A stretch of 64,000 nt of DNA from Liolophura sinensis (taxonomy: Eukaryota > Mollusca > Polyplacophora > Chitonida > Chitonidae), in the NCBI RefSeq assembly GCF_032854445.1, contig NC_088295.1, positions 46,303,385-46,367,384 on the forward strand, given 5' to 3'. Shown here one piece after another: positions 23,632 through 35,080 of this stretch (position 1 is its first letter; every line of letters begins with the position of its first letter). The notes beneath the pieces were generated by a model. That model was given only the letters and a program-made list of their open reading frames with translations, ran no database searches and was not told where the DNA came from. The position numbers and the translations under genes are program-made.

Positions 23632-23659
23632 TAACATGGTCAAAATTTTGACCATGTTA
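23632..23659. repeat. 28-base perfect palindrome
   Basis: The left half TAACATGGTCAAAA (23632-23645) is followed directly by its exact reverse complement TTTTGACCATGTTA (23646-23659), with no spacer. It lies about 180 bases inside the intron downstream of coding exon 1. Confidence 0.9.
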
Positions 23660-23840
23660 AAACCAAGTATTGAAGGAAGTATTGTTGCGATGTTTTACTG
23701 ATTGCCTTGAAAGTTCAACTAAACAATAAACCTACCGATTTCTGCCGTCTTTATGGAACGACTTGGTGTATGTTGTTTTTCGAAACTTTGTTAACCGTTA
23801 ACAGAAAACAAGCAAGATTACACCCCATATTTTCACTCAC

Positions 23841-24026
23841 CTGTGAAGAAGTCGAGATGCTGACAAGCGAAGCCGGTTTGTATTCGCCGATAGACTCATA
23901 CTGCGGACTGGACACTGACGGTTTTCGGCTGGTGCGACACAGGCAGCACAGTACAACAACAACGATGAGAACAACGGCCCCGATGATTCCACAAACGACA
24001 CCGAGAGTGACGGCTTGTGACAACAT
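23841..24026 (-). CDS. Syt12: Synaptotagmin-12-like, coding exon 1 (N-terminus and membrane segment)
   Basis: Residues 1-62. The chosen start is the ATG at 24026-24024 (A at -3), the first ATG after a possible acceptor TTTTAG at 24042. The frame is open for five more codons upstream (reading GTG at 24041), but these would be 5' UTR. The protein begins MLSQA, followed at once by a hydrophobic run (VTLGVVCGIIGAVVLIVVVV) and then CCLCR: a signal-anchor membrane segment with cysteines 27, 28 and 30 at the cytosolic edge, typical palmitoylation sites in synaptotagmins. Lys/Arg follow, as expected for the cytosolic side. The exon ends in phase 0 at Gln62 before GTGAGT. Confidence 0.88.
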
Positions 24027-24041
24027 GCTCGGCTCTCCCAC
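24027..24041 (-). other. Probable 15-base 5' UTR tail of coding exon 1
   Basis: TTTACATTTTAG precedes base 24041 on the minus strand and can serve as a splice acceptor, although the pyrimidine tract is weak. If it is used, 15 UTR bases precede the ATG and the transcript starts in an upstream exon. If it is not, transcription starts nearby and 24042 onward is promoter. Confidence 0.45.
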
Positions 24042-24269
24042 CTAAAATGTAAAGCGGAGAAAATCTATAATTGATTTCACACGTTTTGGCCTCCACCTCT
24101 TATTGATCTGGCTCTGATAGCGATATCCGGTTACACATCGATCTGCAAACAATTAAACGTCATTAAGACCCTCCCAATGACGAGGCATCAGCGGTCTAAT
24201 TTCCGCTTGTCGCTTGCCGACAATGGTGGGTAAGGGTGATGCCAGTTCCTTGGGTCCACAGGCAGGCCT

Positions 24270-24930
24270 TTACATATTCCATCCAAAGCAACTTTTTAGC
24301 AACACCATATAATGGTATTTTGCTGCGTTATCTGAGTTAAGTCGGAAACAAATTCGTACAAGTGACTAAATAATCTTACATAGATATGACAGAGTTGTTC
24401 CATCCAAAGCAAGCTTTTTGCAACACTAAACAGTAGTATTATGTATACTTTTACACAAATGCAATTCCAATCGAAAGCACGTTTGCAAGACTGACCCCAT
24501 AATAGTATATCGATGGAAATGAGTTGTTCTATCCACTGCAAGCCTTTTGTAACACTACAGACTATTATTGCATGCGTAGCTTTACACAAATGTAAATGCA
24601 ATCGGAAACACTTTGTACAGTCCACCCCAGACGCAAATATATAGACAGATAGAAAAGAGCTATTATATCCGAAGAAACCCTTTTGTAACAGTATACAGTA
24701 CGTTATTGTGTAGCTTTACACAAGTGCAACGTTCGTCAGAAACACATTTGCACGGTCGACCCAATAATCTTACATTGATACAAAGGAGTTGTTCTATACA
24801 AAGTAAATCTATTGCAAAAGTATACACTATTATTGTGTGACTTTATACAGATATAAATTCATCTGAAACACATCTGCACGCATAATCCCCATAACCTTAT
24901 ACATAGACAGCAATAAATTATTCCTAGGAT
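24270..24930. repeat. Degenerate tandem repeat, ~121-136 bp unit, about five copies
   Basis: Copies are anchored by TTGTTCTATCCAAAGCAA-like sequence at about 24281, 24402, 24531, 24667 and 24796 (spacings 121, 129, 136, 129). Each is followed by TTTTGTAACACTA, a TATTATTGTGTAGCTTTACA stretch and TCGGAAACACATTTGCA. The array lies about 230 bases upstream of coding exon 1. Confidence 0.8.
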
Positions 24931-27900
24931 ATGACTAAGTCATTCACTCGTATACTCTTAACTTAGCACCAAGCTTTGAACATAGGCGTCTAATTTAAGC
25001 TAGAATGGCCAGACGCTTTCAATCTTTCTTGTACTGTTTCTCTGTGCGCTGAAGAAGATTATTATGGATCCCATAGTTTGATCACATACACTTACAGCCA
25101 TCTTTTCAATGTAGATCACCAGGTGCAGGAGCTATGAAATAATATTAGTAATATGTAGTCCTTTAGTTCGAGCTATATAATATTTGTCTACCTGCAGATG
25201 ACGCCCAGGCCTGATGTCGGAGTCAGTTCATTAGTAAATAAAAAAAGTATTATACTATAGCATACACGCTTAGATATTCCCAGATACAACTTGCATGTAT
25301 TCACTCAGGGGCGTGCAAAATCATCTTGTCCAACTCTAGCTCCTTTGATAAAATGTGGTGCTGGTCGTGGTTTTAAGAGATGGTATGCATAGTTCGTTAG
25401 CAAGAGGGCCTCCATACGTATTCTGAGCACGACTAGCCATTGTGTTTCGGGGACGAACACTCTGGTAGTGCCAACACAATTAGCGAGCTTGGAGGGCTTT
25501 GTACTGTCGTCAACGATCTACTGAGGGAATCCATATATCACCCACGATTATCACGTCTTGGCCGAAAAACAACCTTGGACTGAGACTGTCTCAGCAGGAA
25601 TGCCAACCGTTAGCCCAAAGGCCGCTTAGTGCGTGCACAATTCAAGCATATGCTAACCCCCCATTATCCCGTCCATGTATAGTCAGCCAGAAGGCGAAAT
25701 AGCCCACCGTTGACAACTAAACTACTAGACCTTTGATGAAGCTCCGTTGAGAACGATCAAATCAAAGACTCAAAGGGAAGTATAAACGTGAGCACAGGAT
25801 GATAAGGACGTTTGATTTTGACCCAATTGGAAGCCCGAAGATGAGACATGTGACCTATTTTTTTGTCCAACCTTCATAAACGATGTCAATAGCAAATGCT
25901 CCAATGGTCATTAGGAAAAGCGATTTTACTTCTTTCTGCTTGTGGCTGAGATAGCTGACTTTTATACAGCTTACTGTTGAAGTTTTACAATATTTTTGTA
26001 AGTTAAAGATCTGTCCCAAATACTGTTTGTCTCAGTAAACTCTCCTGGCTCGCAAAAACCTCAGTATTAATAGATTAGTTCGTGTTCAGTAAGGCTACAC
26101 CACACACTTTTGGTAAAATAAATCGATCAGTGCTAATCCAATCGAAGTTTTGCTATTATTAGAATGGCCCAAATAATTACATTTCGCAAAGTGTCAGTCT
26201 CATCTGTGCACGTGTTACTGTCCAAAACCGGATGTAAAGTTCCTCAAATTTAAGAAGTGTATCAAATTTTTTTAAACTTTAGAATCATTTTAACACAGTA
26301 AATAGCACAGGTATGGGTCTTACATTTACTAAAAGGCAATAAAACAGAACGTAGGAAATTTTATTTGATTAGTGAATATGGATTTTTCCCCCCCAAAATC
26401 TGCAGAACAGCCTCTTTAAATTTATTTCTAAGGTACCCGAAGAAAAACCACTGGCATTTGACGAGAGACTGACCATTTTCCCTCCGAAGTGACGCACACA
26501 TAACGATTTTCATAATATGTCATAATGTGGGAAGATAAACGAGTGATCGTTACGTTAGGCTCGGTATACAGGGAAGCTTAGGTTTAGCTTAGGCAACCAA
26601 CACAGCCCGGCACGAGTGCTGTTGACCGCCCACTGCCGCAAATCCCCTATAATAATGATGAAGTCGGGTAAGTCTGGGCAATACGGGAGATTCGAGTAGA
26701 ACAAGTTTAACTGTATCATGTGACCTGTCAAAAATGTTGGGCAATTATTCACCTTTACATTCACTATAACATGGGCATCTGAAAAAAAGTGTCGTAAAAA
26801 GTGATTCAGAGTGGAGGAATGATAGAGAAGATTGAGAATCTGAATGTTTGTGAACTTGACAAGTTCCTAAAGGAAAGAGGTGTCAATTGTGCCTCTGGAA
26901 AAAGGTGAGAGCGGAGATCAGTAAATTAATGTCAACAAAGGCTGTCTAACATTTTTTACCACTCGCACGACACAGCAGAACTGTTTTTACCTTTGATGAC
27001 AAAAGAGTTCCAACTCGAAACTCCCCTATCCCCCGGATATGCGAGATCTGTTCCTGTGTGTGGCAGCTGATGGCAATTTCCATGACCCTTCTGCACCTTT
27101 ACAAGAGCAAATGTTGCGCAAATTTCGTATTGCGCCTTGTTCGACCAGATTGGGCCACTAGGACAAACCAGGCTAACTATAGTGTGCAGGAAACATTTAG
27201 TTAGAGGTATTATGTAAAACATACTTTATTATACTTTTGGACATTGGCAAAATGGGTTATCGAGTCATAATATTCTTACACTGCTATGTTTGACGAATAT
27301 GACGATTGGTCATATCCCTACATGTTTCATTCTAGTGCCTGAATTTGATAACAGGCGCAAGACGTTGCCGCGGGCAACAGAAATGTGACTACAGATATTT
27401 GATATGTGCTTTGCTTAATGACAGAATGACAGACTTCTGTATATGATAGCTTGATTTGGCTTCATACTTATAAGGATAAAGGGTAGAAGTAAATGTTTGG
27501 GTGTGTTTGTGTTTGGTTAGAATCTTGACAATTTTACAGGTTCGTCAGAATGTCGGAAAGGCTGCTGCCATCACAGACTCGAGTGAATCTGGTCGAATCA
27601 ATATCTATCTACTCCAAAACAAAGCTACACGCAACGAACCCGACTGCGGCAGGAACTCTGAGGTCATATTTGACGGTTCTGGATTATTCTACGAACTTTA
27701 TGTCATATTAGTGGATACGAAAATAGAGCACTCAACATAGCGTGTCCAAATCGGTTAAAAACTGGGATTTGCTGGACGTACTGACCTTTCTCTCGCCTCT
27801 GGTAATCGCATCCCCATCCGTGTAACAAATCAGAGGCATAACACAGGAGTGCTGGACTCTGACACTCAAGTCCTCAGTGAACCTGAATATATTGACTTCA

Positions 27901-30300
27901 ATCTCCTATTTTCAGAACTTTCGTCAGTGACTTAAGAAGTGCACTTGTGGGAATACTCTTGTCGTCATCAGAAAATAGCTTTGTAGTCGAAGTAGTTTCT
28001 TGTTCTTCAATTTTTTTTTATCTCCATGTTAAGAAGCTGTCAACATGAGTTATAACACTGCAGTGAACCCACCCCACCCTTGTTCCTCTCATCCCCCACT
28101 CACATCTTATAAACAGATTTACTCTGTGCCTCAGATTCATTGGCCTTCAGAAGCTATAAGAAAACTATGATTGCGCTCTGTTCGGTAGTATTAATGTACG
28201 CAATGGACGTCCATAATAATCACGTTTGCCTCTAAATGATTGATTTAATTAACTGGGCGGCCCCAAACATTACTGGCATCCATGCTAATATTAAATCTTT
28301 CTTTACGGCGCCATTACCTTGATGTCGGGAAGAGAATAAATAATATGCTCAATTATCCCATGTAATATATGATAATATTAACAGTTGAGACAATAACACA
28401 TTTAATGTACATTGTAATGCATCGCTCAACATGTGGGCCACATGGGTGGCATTTTATGAGCCACATACCATATTACATAGTTAATTATGTGTGTGGTATT
28501 AATCACACGGGTTATTACATACAAATCACACTTATTACATATTATTTGTCTACAAGGAATAATGTTAAAAGAAACATCCTTCAGAAACAAACAAATAGTA
28601 TTTCACCTAAGTCATGTAGTGCATTATATACGGAAAAATTCGTAAGTAATTCTTAAGTAAAATTCAATCATATCAGGAACAGCACAATTATCCAGTTGCG
28701 TGTTACGCATGCAACGATCATTTAAAACTCAACTGAAATTATTAGCACCCTTGTGGAAGAGCATGGGTTACATAGAACATTACGTGAGCCGTACATTGCA
28801 TGCTCAATTACTGCCAATGAAGTCATCAGATGAAAGAATGTCCCGAGTTTCCGATATCTCAGGTGAACTTGTTTGCCCAAGGTAAAAAGTATGACGTCAT
28901 TTTAATCAACCTGAGGAGCGACGAAAGAATGCTGTTATTTTCAGCTAATGATCGAATTAGAATTAAATAACTGTGGTAATACACAATTCGATTCCAGCAC
29001 ATTACTGCAGCTCTTACTGCCTCCCATCTTGGAATGGCAGCTTAAAGGAAAGATAGAACCGCACAGCGATACGCAGCCATCTTGTTTTGGAAATCTCCAA
29101 TTTTTTTGTCTCATAATGATCCCGTTAACAAAGACTTCGCAATTCTAACGGTCAATACATTGAAACATAAATTTAACACACGAAATACCATCTAAGTCTG
29201 AGGTATAAATATTGATACGTTGCAAATCATGCATAGTTCGTAACAGTATGGTTCGTAAAGTCAAGCACCTGGTTACATTTACAGTTTGCAAATGGGAAAA
29301 GATTCTGAATCCTTTTGCGCACCAGATCCCATGGTATTCTGTGTCTGGTCGCAGATTTAGCTCTTGTGTTCACGACACAGATACGCACAAAAGTACAGTG
29401 CTATATAGAACCCCAGTCTGTTAGCCTTTCACAATAGTACCGCGCATTTAACTGTATTGCTTACACCGCGGCTGTTTAGTTGGCAGGGGCCTCCTGTGTA
29501 ACGGTAGCATCAAAGAGAATTGGTTGGTAAGCTCTTGATGAGCTTAAAACTCAGCGAGATATTGAGATTACTAGGTTCAATGTCCTCTCAAATGGACCTT
29601 GCCAAAACGGTAAAGGGCAACCGCTCTTATATGTCCAAGGCATGCCAAATGGAGGATCGATAGCCAAGCAACTACTACCGGTACCGGGCATTATCTATTC
29701 CAGAGTTCAAATCCGGTAATGCCCGGACAATTGCAGCATCACTGTGCTTAGTGTGAAGGTTCTAATCCACTGAGTGGCTACTTTGCGTTTGTGTACTGGA
29801 AGACGGCCAATGTAAATTCAAATAAGCCCTATATATTCCTCAAGTAACCTATCATTGAATCAAGACATGTGTTGAATAACAGGGGCTTTTGCATCTGGTG
29901 TTTTATAGGTAGAAATGAATAATCTGGGCAGATAACTTGGTATTCTGTACGAGGATGTTTGATTACTGAAGTACACTATGAAAGCTTGTATACTGAAGGT
30001 GCATTTAAATTACATGACAGTGAACAAGACAGGATGCTGGGTGGGATGGGGGTGTCAAGATAATAGCATCAACGACATATTTCCCATTAAAAATGCTTCC
30101 GTCTGAGTTTGCTTCACCATAGTGAACAGTTTTAATAAAAGGCGGCTTAAATGCTAATGACCTGTTCCATAATTGTATCTAAGAGACTCTTCATTTGAGT
30201 AAATGTGTTCCTTGCGCATGTCAATCATTCTGCTCTCATTGTGTGTCAGAATAATCTCTTACTCCATGTACTTCCACATGGTAAATGCTTATATTTCTTT
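24931..30300. other. Gene-poor stretch
   Basis: AT-rich sequence with no recognised exon, RNA gene or clear repeat copy. An open frame at 27501-27740 follows a TTTTACAG that could be a plus-strand acceptor, but its translation shows no recognisable domain. A tRNA-like head (AGGTTCAATGTCC at about 29572, GAGTTCAAATCCGG at about 29703) hints at an old SINE in 29460-29780. Confidence 0.5.
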
Positions 30301-30575
30301 GAAGCATTGTGATAGTTTCTAGTATGAAACATTATGCTAGTTGCAAGTTTGAACCATTGTCCTGGTTGCTAGTTTGAAGCATTGTGCTAGTTGCTAGTTT
30401 GAAGCATTGCGCTAGTTGCTAGTTTGAAGCATTGTGCTGGTTGCTAGTTTGAAGCATTGTGCTGGTTGCTAGTTTGAAACATTGTGCTAGTTGCTGGTTT
30501 GAAGCATTGCGCTAGTTGCTAGTTTGAAGCATTGTGCTAGTTGATAGATTGAAGCATTGTGCCAGTTGCCACATA
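30301..30575 (+). repeat. Minisatellite, 25-bp unit, 11 copies
   Basis: GAAGCATTGTGCTAGTTGCT followed by AGTTT, repeated with exact 25-base spacing from 30301, 30326, 30351 and so on to 30551. The outer copies are more diverged than the inner ones, as expected for a minisatellite. The strand given is the reading direction of the unit. Confidence 0.95.
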
Positions 30576-30904
30576 CGTGGTTGACCTCTGACCGCTGTAT
30601 ACGCCTGTAGACAGCCCCACGAATCGTCTTTCAGATTTGTTCATTTGCACTTGTGATTGACAGCTGCATCAGGCAGATTCCATTGATACCAAGGTGCTGA
30701 GGGCTATGTGTTAATTAAAACGTTGTCATAAAGTGAAAAAGATAAAGTTCAGCTATAAAGATAAGCATAACAAAGATATACAATATACAATTTTTGCTCT
30801 TTTAGTTTACTATTTTTCCGAACTATTTCCGTTTCTCCTCAAACACTTTGTCGCATAGTGCTTAAAGAAAATTTCCATTATAACCACTCAGATAAGACAA
30901 GACA

Positions 30905-31062
30905 AGTATAACGAGGTCTGCCGGCAACCTGCGGATGGTCGTGGGTTTCCCCCGGGCTCTGCCAGGTTTCCTCCCACCATAATGCTGCCCGCCGTCGTAT
31001 AAGTGAAATATTCTTGAGTACGGCGTAAAACACCAATTAAATAAATAAATAAATAAATAAAC
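30905..31062 (+). mobile_element. Family A SINE, 3' two-thirds
   Basis: Contains GGCAACCTGCGGATGGTCGT, GGGTTTCCCCCGGGCTCTGC, CCTCCCACCATAATGCTG, GTCGTATAAGTGAAATATTC and a GTAAAACACCAATTAAATAA tail with five AAATA units. One of the least diverged core copies; the tRNA head is missing. Confidence 0.88.
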
Positions 31063-33204
31063 AAGAATAACGGGATTACAAGACCCAAAGTTTCATTACG
31101 AATTTACCCTCAACGGCCTTTCCAGATACGCCTTGAGACTTAGTTTTTGTCTCCAGGTCACGCATACACCATATCAATGCGCCAATCTCATGAAGAAAGG
31201 GGTATTTGGGAGCCAACAGGTCGGAAATGAATTTTATCCAGCTGGACATACAACACACATAAAGCCGCAAATAAGCGCGTCACCTCTCCACGAAATAACA
31301 CTAGATTCATTCCTTAAAACCGTCTTGTCATCAAATTAAAACTGAAACTTCCAGTTTTCTTGGATTACAATTGGCCTTTAAGATGTGTTTCAGGGCGTAA
31401 TATGTTACAAGCAAATCCTATATCTGACATTCTCGATCATTTGCACAAAATAAATCCGTTTTGAAATATAATCTAACACATGCTCACAGATATGTCAATT
31501 ATCTGGGATTTTCTGTCCTTTTTCTATGTTCTAATGGATCATATTTCATGTCTCAAGGACAATGGCTGATGCTCAGATTAGCCGGAATTCATTTTTTTGA
31601 GTTGGAATTCTGCCAGATGAAACACTCTTGAGCCCAAGTAAACTCAATGTTAGACGTCATCATTGTAAACTCGGATTAAGTTTCCAAAGCTTGAGCTAAG
31701 CGAAGGGGAAGTACTAGTTGAAACCCGGAAAAATTAATCAAAATGGACATTACTGGTACGAATATGGGCGTTACTTGACTGTTGCGAACATAATTGCTGT
31801 AACTCAGGGCGACATTAATTTGTTTAGTTGCTTTCGGGTTGGATTTTGGTTTTAAAGATCTAAAGTTAGGAAAGCAAATGTCAGACGTCTTAGTTTCAAT
31901 TACGCTTAACCGTTTCGGGCAATATCTGTTTTATTCAGGAAATGTTGGAAATATCGGAATTATTGGAAAAAAAAATACATGCACAGATGCCAGGTGTAAA
32001 GCGAGGTGTTCCTTATGGCTGCTGACATATGTGTGTCCAGTTTTGAAGTGTTCAAATTTTACAGATGCTCTAGCAGCTAGAGTATCTCTGTTTATTGGTC
32101 ATCGAACAGTTTGGAATAAGTTACAGCACTAAATGATGGCGCATTTGCCGATGGAGAGTTCAAGCCATACAAACCTATATACTGAACAACTTTTCCCACT
32201 GGTATATATCGTATCCGTGATGGCTGCTGAGTAATGACATTTGGCCATGATCTTCTCCAGCTGGGCATAAACATTACATGAGTTTTCCGACTGCTGATTT
32301 AATTCCTTACAATCAGTTCTACCATAAGGGAGATACGGCCACCGATTTATAAGTGAATTTACATTCTATATCATGAACTACAGGAAAGCACTCCAGAAAG
32401 CTTTATCTAATTCAGCCAGCCAGGGTACTGGTCAAAATTTAAGATGTGAAATCTGATATTCGCGTATGACACGTCTATACCGAAATTCAGCAATGTCCCC
32501 GGAGTGAGTCGTGGCAGAGTTGTTAAGATGCTTGATTTTCAGTCGCCAGGTCACAAGAAACGTTCGTTCAATACCATTCTCGTAAATGGAATCTTCAAGA
32601 TTTTCTTGCTTCCATTAACGTTGTAGCGTGGTGGCACAAAGCGGTTGACGATACTACCTCGTGTCGTCTTACATGGAGATCTCTGGAGACAATTTGCATT
32701 AATATAGCATGACATATGTCATACGTGGAGTTCGTCAGTACAACTTGCCATAGGTCGGTGATTTACCTCAGGAACTCTTCATCGATAATATACTACGTGG
32801 CCGCTACAGTATATAGATGAAAAATGTTTGAAAATGGGGCTAAACCACCATGAAAAAGCCATTTCATATATTACCAAACAAACCAACAAAAATACTTATT
32901 CCAATGTAAGATGTATCAGTAAGATTGTGTGTGTTATAAAGGGAAACCATCAGTGTCTTTGGCGTGCAGATATACTCTTTCGTGCATACTATCATTCTAA
33001 AATGGCCACATCTGTGATCCCAGAGTTCATCGGTTAAATACCGCCAGCTTCATCATTTGCATGCACAAGTGAACATTACGGCCTGGATGAGTCAGTTAAG
33101 AGCATTGTTATCAGTTTGTGGTCAGCTCTAATGGGATTGTTTTGGAAGCCGTTGCTGTCCAACCGTGCAAGGACAATTATCACGTTATGACAGAAGGTAT
33201 GCTT
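31063..33204. other. Stretch without a recognised gene
   Basis: No exon or clear element was found. A tRNA-like head may lie at about 32500-32580 (GTGGCAGAGTTGTTAAGATG, then CGTTCGTTCAATACC), possibly from an old SINE. Confidence 0.45.
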
Positions 33205-33480
33205 ATGTAAGCTTGGTGTTTTAACGTCATGTTTAACATTTTTTCGTCATATGACGACGAGGAGTCATTAGGTGTGAGTTCATATATTTTGTCTTCTTGT
33301 GGCAGGGCGAGCCCATGCTGCCGCCCCTGAAGTATCATGCCGAAGATACCAGACATGACACCCCGCCCAGTCACATGATACTCACACCGCGTCATTTGCT
33401 CTAACCTCTTTGTGCTGAGTATCAAGCGAGGCAGCAGCAAGTACCATTTTTGAAGTCTTTGGTACCCGACCCGGGGTTTA
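33205..33480 (-). mobile_element. Family B-related element, reverse
   Basis: TTTAACGTCATGTTTAACAT, GTCATATGACGACGAGGAGT, CCAGACATGACACCCCGCCC, CACATGATACTCACACCG and AAGTCTTTGGTACCCGACCC occur in this order. They match the reverse complement of family B and the body of the copies at 11525 and 33815. Confidence 0.78.
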
Positions 33481-33606
33481 GCAACTACATCGCAATCATA
33501 CGTGAGTCCTGCTTGAGAGTACATGTGGTCGCCTATCACTAACTTATCATATGTGTAATAGGCTATGTAGCGGAATCATAAGGTTGACAGTTACATTTGT
33601 TATATG

Positions 33607-33652
33607 TTTATTTATTTGGTTGATGTTAAACGGCGTGCTGAAGAATTTTCCT
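33607..33652 (-). mobile_element. Family A tail, reverse
   Basis: TTTATTTGGTTGATGTTAAA, CGGCGTGCTGAAGAATTTTC: the reverse complement of the family A 3' end, lying between two family B-related copies. Confidence 0.65.
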
Positions 33653-33814
33653 TACTTTCCCAACAGTGTCGATTACAGACAAAGATATTTCAGTGCGACT
33701 GGAGAAGGCTTTTCGATTTTTTTTACTTTATGATCTTATACATCGTCAACACGTATATAGGTTCATATCTGGACATATAAGAAGCACGAGTAAAACAGAA
33801 CAGAACAAAAAGAA

Positions 33815-34030
33815 ACAGCCTTCTTGTAGCAGGGCGAGTCCATGCTGCCAAAGTGCTACCGTCACTGAAGTGTCATGCCGCAGTTACCAGACATGACATC
33901 CCACCCAGTCACATTGTACTGACACCGGGTCAACCAGTCCTGTTTCCTTGCTCTAACCTGCCAGTGTTGAACGCCAAGTGAGGCAGCAACAAGTACCATT
34001 TTTTGGAAGTCGTTGGTCACACTAAAGCTG
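33815..34030 (-). mobile_element. Family B-related element, reverse
   Basis: AGGGCGAGTCCATGCTGCCA, CCAGACATGACATCCCACCC, AGTCACATTGTACTGACACC, GGTCAACCAGTCCTGTTT and GAACGCCAAGTGAGGCAGCA match the copy at 33205-33480 in order and orientation. The tail end (with GTCATATGACGAC) is missing or too diverged to recognise. Confidence 0.75.
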
Positions 34031-34144
34031 TTGTTGCAAGGAGAGCATGTATAGTGATGCTGTATAGTAGTGATACATATAGTCTTCTAAATATACGATT
34101 TCGGTGGTATCTGGTGAAGAAAACTGCTTTACTCCGAGTACTTC

Positions 34145-34200
34145 TGATCGTCATTGTATAAGCAAAAAATCTTGAGTAAACACCAATCAAATAAATAAAA
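34145..34200 (+). mobile_element. Family A tail remnant
   Basis: TCGTCATTGTATAAGC, ATCTTGAGTAAACACCAATC and AAATAAATAAA: a diverged last ~55 bases of family A. Confidence 0.65.
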
Positions 34201-34824
34201 AAGTGACATTAGTCTAAGAGCTTATGCTGTCTTCTTTGTCAAGGATCGAACTTTCTTGCAAAACCTTTCTAAATGATCTATCATGAGAGCGGCATGGATT
34301 GCATAAGGTTTATACTAAGAGGGCTGGCCGGTGGTTTCTCACGCTGCCAAATACTTCCATCCATTCATACATCCTTATTCGTGAAAATCACCCATAAAGA
34401 TGTATGGTTAGCTGATTAGATAGTTTCCATTCTGGCAAGTTTACTGGACGAACGCATAGCTGATCGTTTGCCAACAAATGTCAGGGACGTGGAATCGAAC
34501 TCACTGCCATGTTACTGGTAACATAGTATGTCTCTAGTATGACACTGATGTACCATTGCAAGAATCATGTCTTACAGTTGCTATGGTTGTTTAGATCCAC
34601 CATATATAGCCGCCTGCACACACACCAGGAGCAAACAACGTTACATCCCAGAAAGAAAAGCAGTGAGCACAAGCAATTAAAACACTGGGGCTTACCTGAA
34701 ACCGCTGACAAAGTCATTTTATTAGGAAGCAGTTTTTTTGTGCCTCTGGAAATTCACTGAGCATGTACGCTTGTTATAGCTAGGATTTGTAATCGAGATG
34801 TGTGCAAAATATAGCACGTATAAC

Positions 34825-34995
34825 AGGCGGTCACGTTTATGGGTTTAGGAAACCAGAAAGTCCAGTGAAATCCAATGACATTCGCCAGGTATCATACAAA
34901 CCTCCGCAACTTGGATTCGAACGTGCGACCTCACTGGTCAAGGATCTCACAATCGTAGCGAGCCAGCGCTGTAATCGCCTAAGCGAAAGATACAT
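34825..34995 (-). mobile_element. tRNA-derived SINE head, reverse
   Basis: On the minus strand GAGGTCGCACGTTCGAATCC (about 34911-34930) is a good B box. The sequence to its right (AGCGAGCCAGCGCTGTAATC) would hold the A-box side. The remainder, GGTTTAGGAAACCAGAAAGT to the left, may be a SINE body. No tRNA anticodon arm could be drawn, so this is not called a tRNA gene. Confidence 0.5.
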
Positions 34996-35080
34996 CATGA
35001 GGAAATATCGCGTATTCTGTCACCAAAAGTCTACAGTATGTTGCCGAAGTTTCTGTAGACAGAGCGTTAAAACTGTTTAA

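Larger units (their letters stand above)
20010..23840 (-). other. Intron 1 between coding exons 1 and 2
   Basis: 3831 bases from GTGAGT at 23840 to GCAG at 20010. Contains an A-rich stretch (20059-20098), a family D copy on the minus strand (20630-20890), GAT-rich sequence (about 21088-21132), a 15-base G run (21850-21864), a CCATCG/CGATGG cluster (22370-22515) and a 28-base perfect palindrome (23632-23659). Open frames on both strands at 21520-21879 have no recognisable domain. Confidence 0.75.
5925..24041 (-). other. Syt12: Synaptotagmin-12-like gene, coding span (six coding exons)
   Basis: Gene-level entry. Splicing the six exons gives 1224 coding bases: 407 residues plus TAA. All five introns are GT-AG and every phase matches (0, 1, 1, 0, 1). 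Protein order: residues 1-5 lumenal or extracellular, membrane segment about 6-29, cysteines 27, 28 and 30, Ser/Thr-rich linker about 32-135, C2A about 138-262, C2B about 272-400, and WHPL at 402-405. Synaptotagmins are vesicle or plasma-membrane proteins whose C2 domains bind phospholipid and SNAREs, often with calcium, in exocytosis. The SYT12 assignment rests on the C2B run with LSYLPTAERLTVV, the GPDRPGSGATHW stretch and a length near the vertebrate protein (about 421 residues, recalled). Other synaptotagmins such as the SYT3/6/9/10 group were considered and fit C2B less well. The family is certain; orthology is likely but untested. Confidence 0.85.

Noticed and set aside
27501-27740. Possible plus-strand exon after TTTTACAG
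   Set aside because: Good-looking acceptor, but the translation is unrecognised, it ends at a stop without a donor, and no partner exon was found.
30301-30575. Regular repeat array that could suggest CRISPR
   Set aside because: The units are contiguous with no spacers and the genome is eukaryotic; it is a minisatellite.
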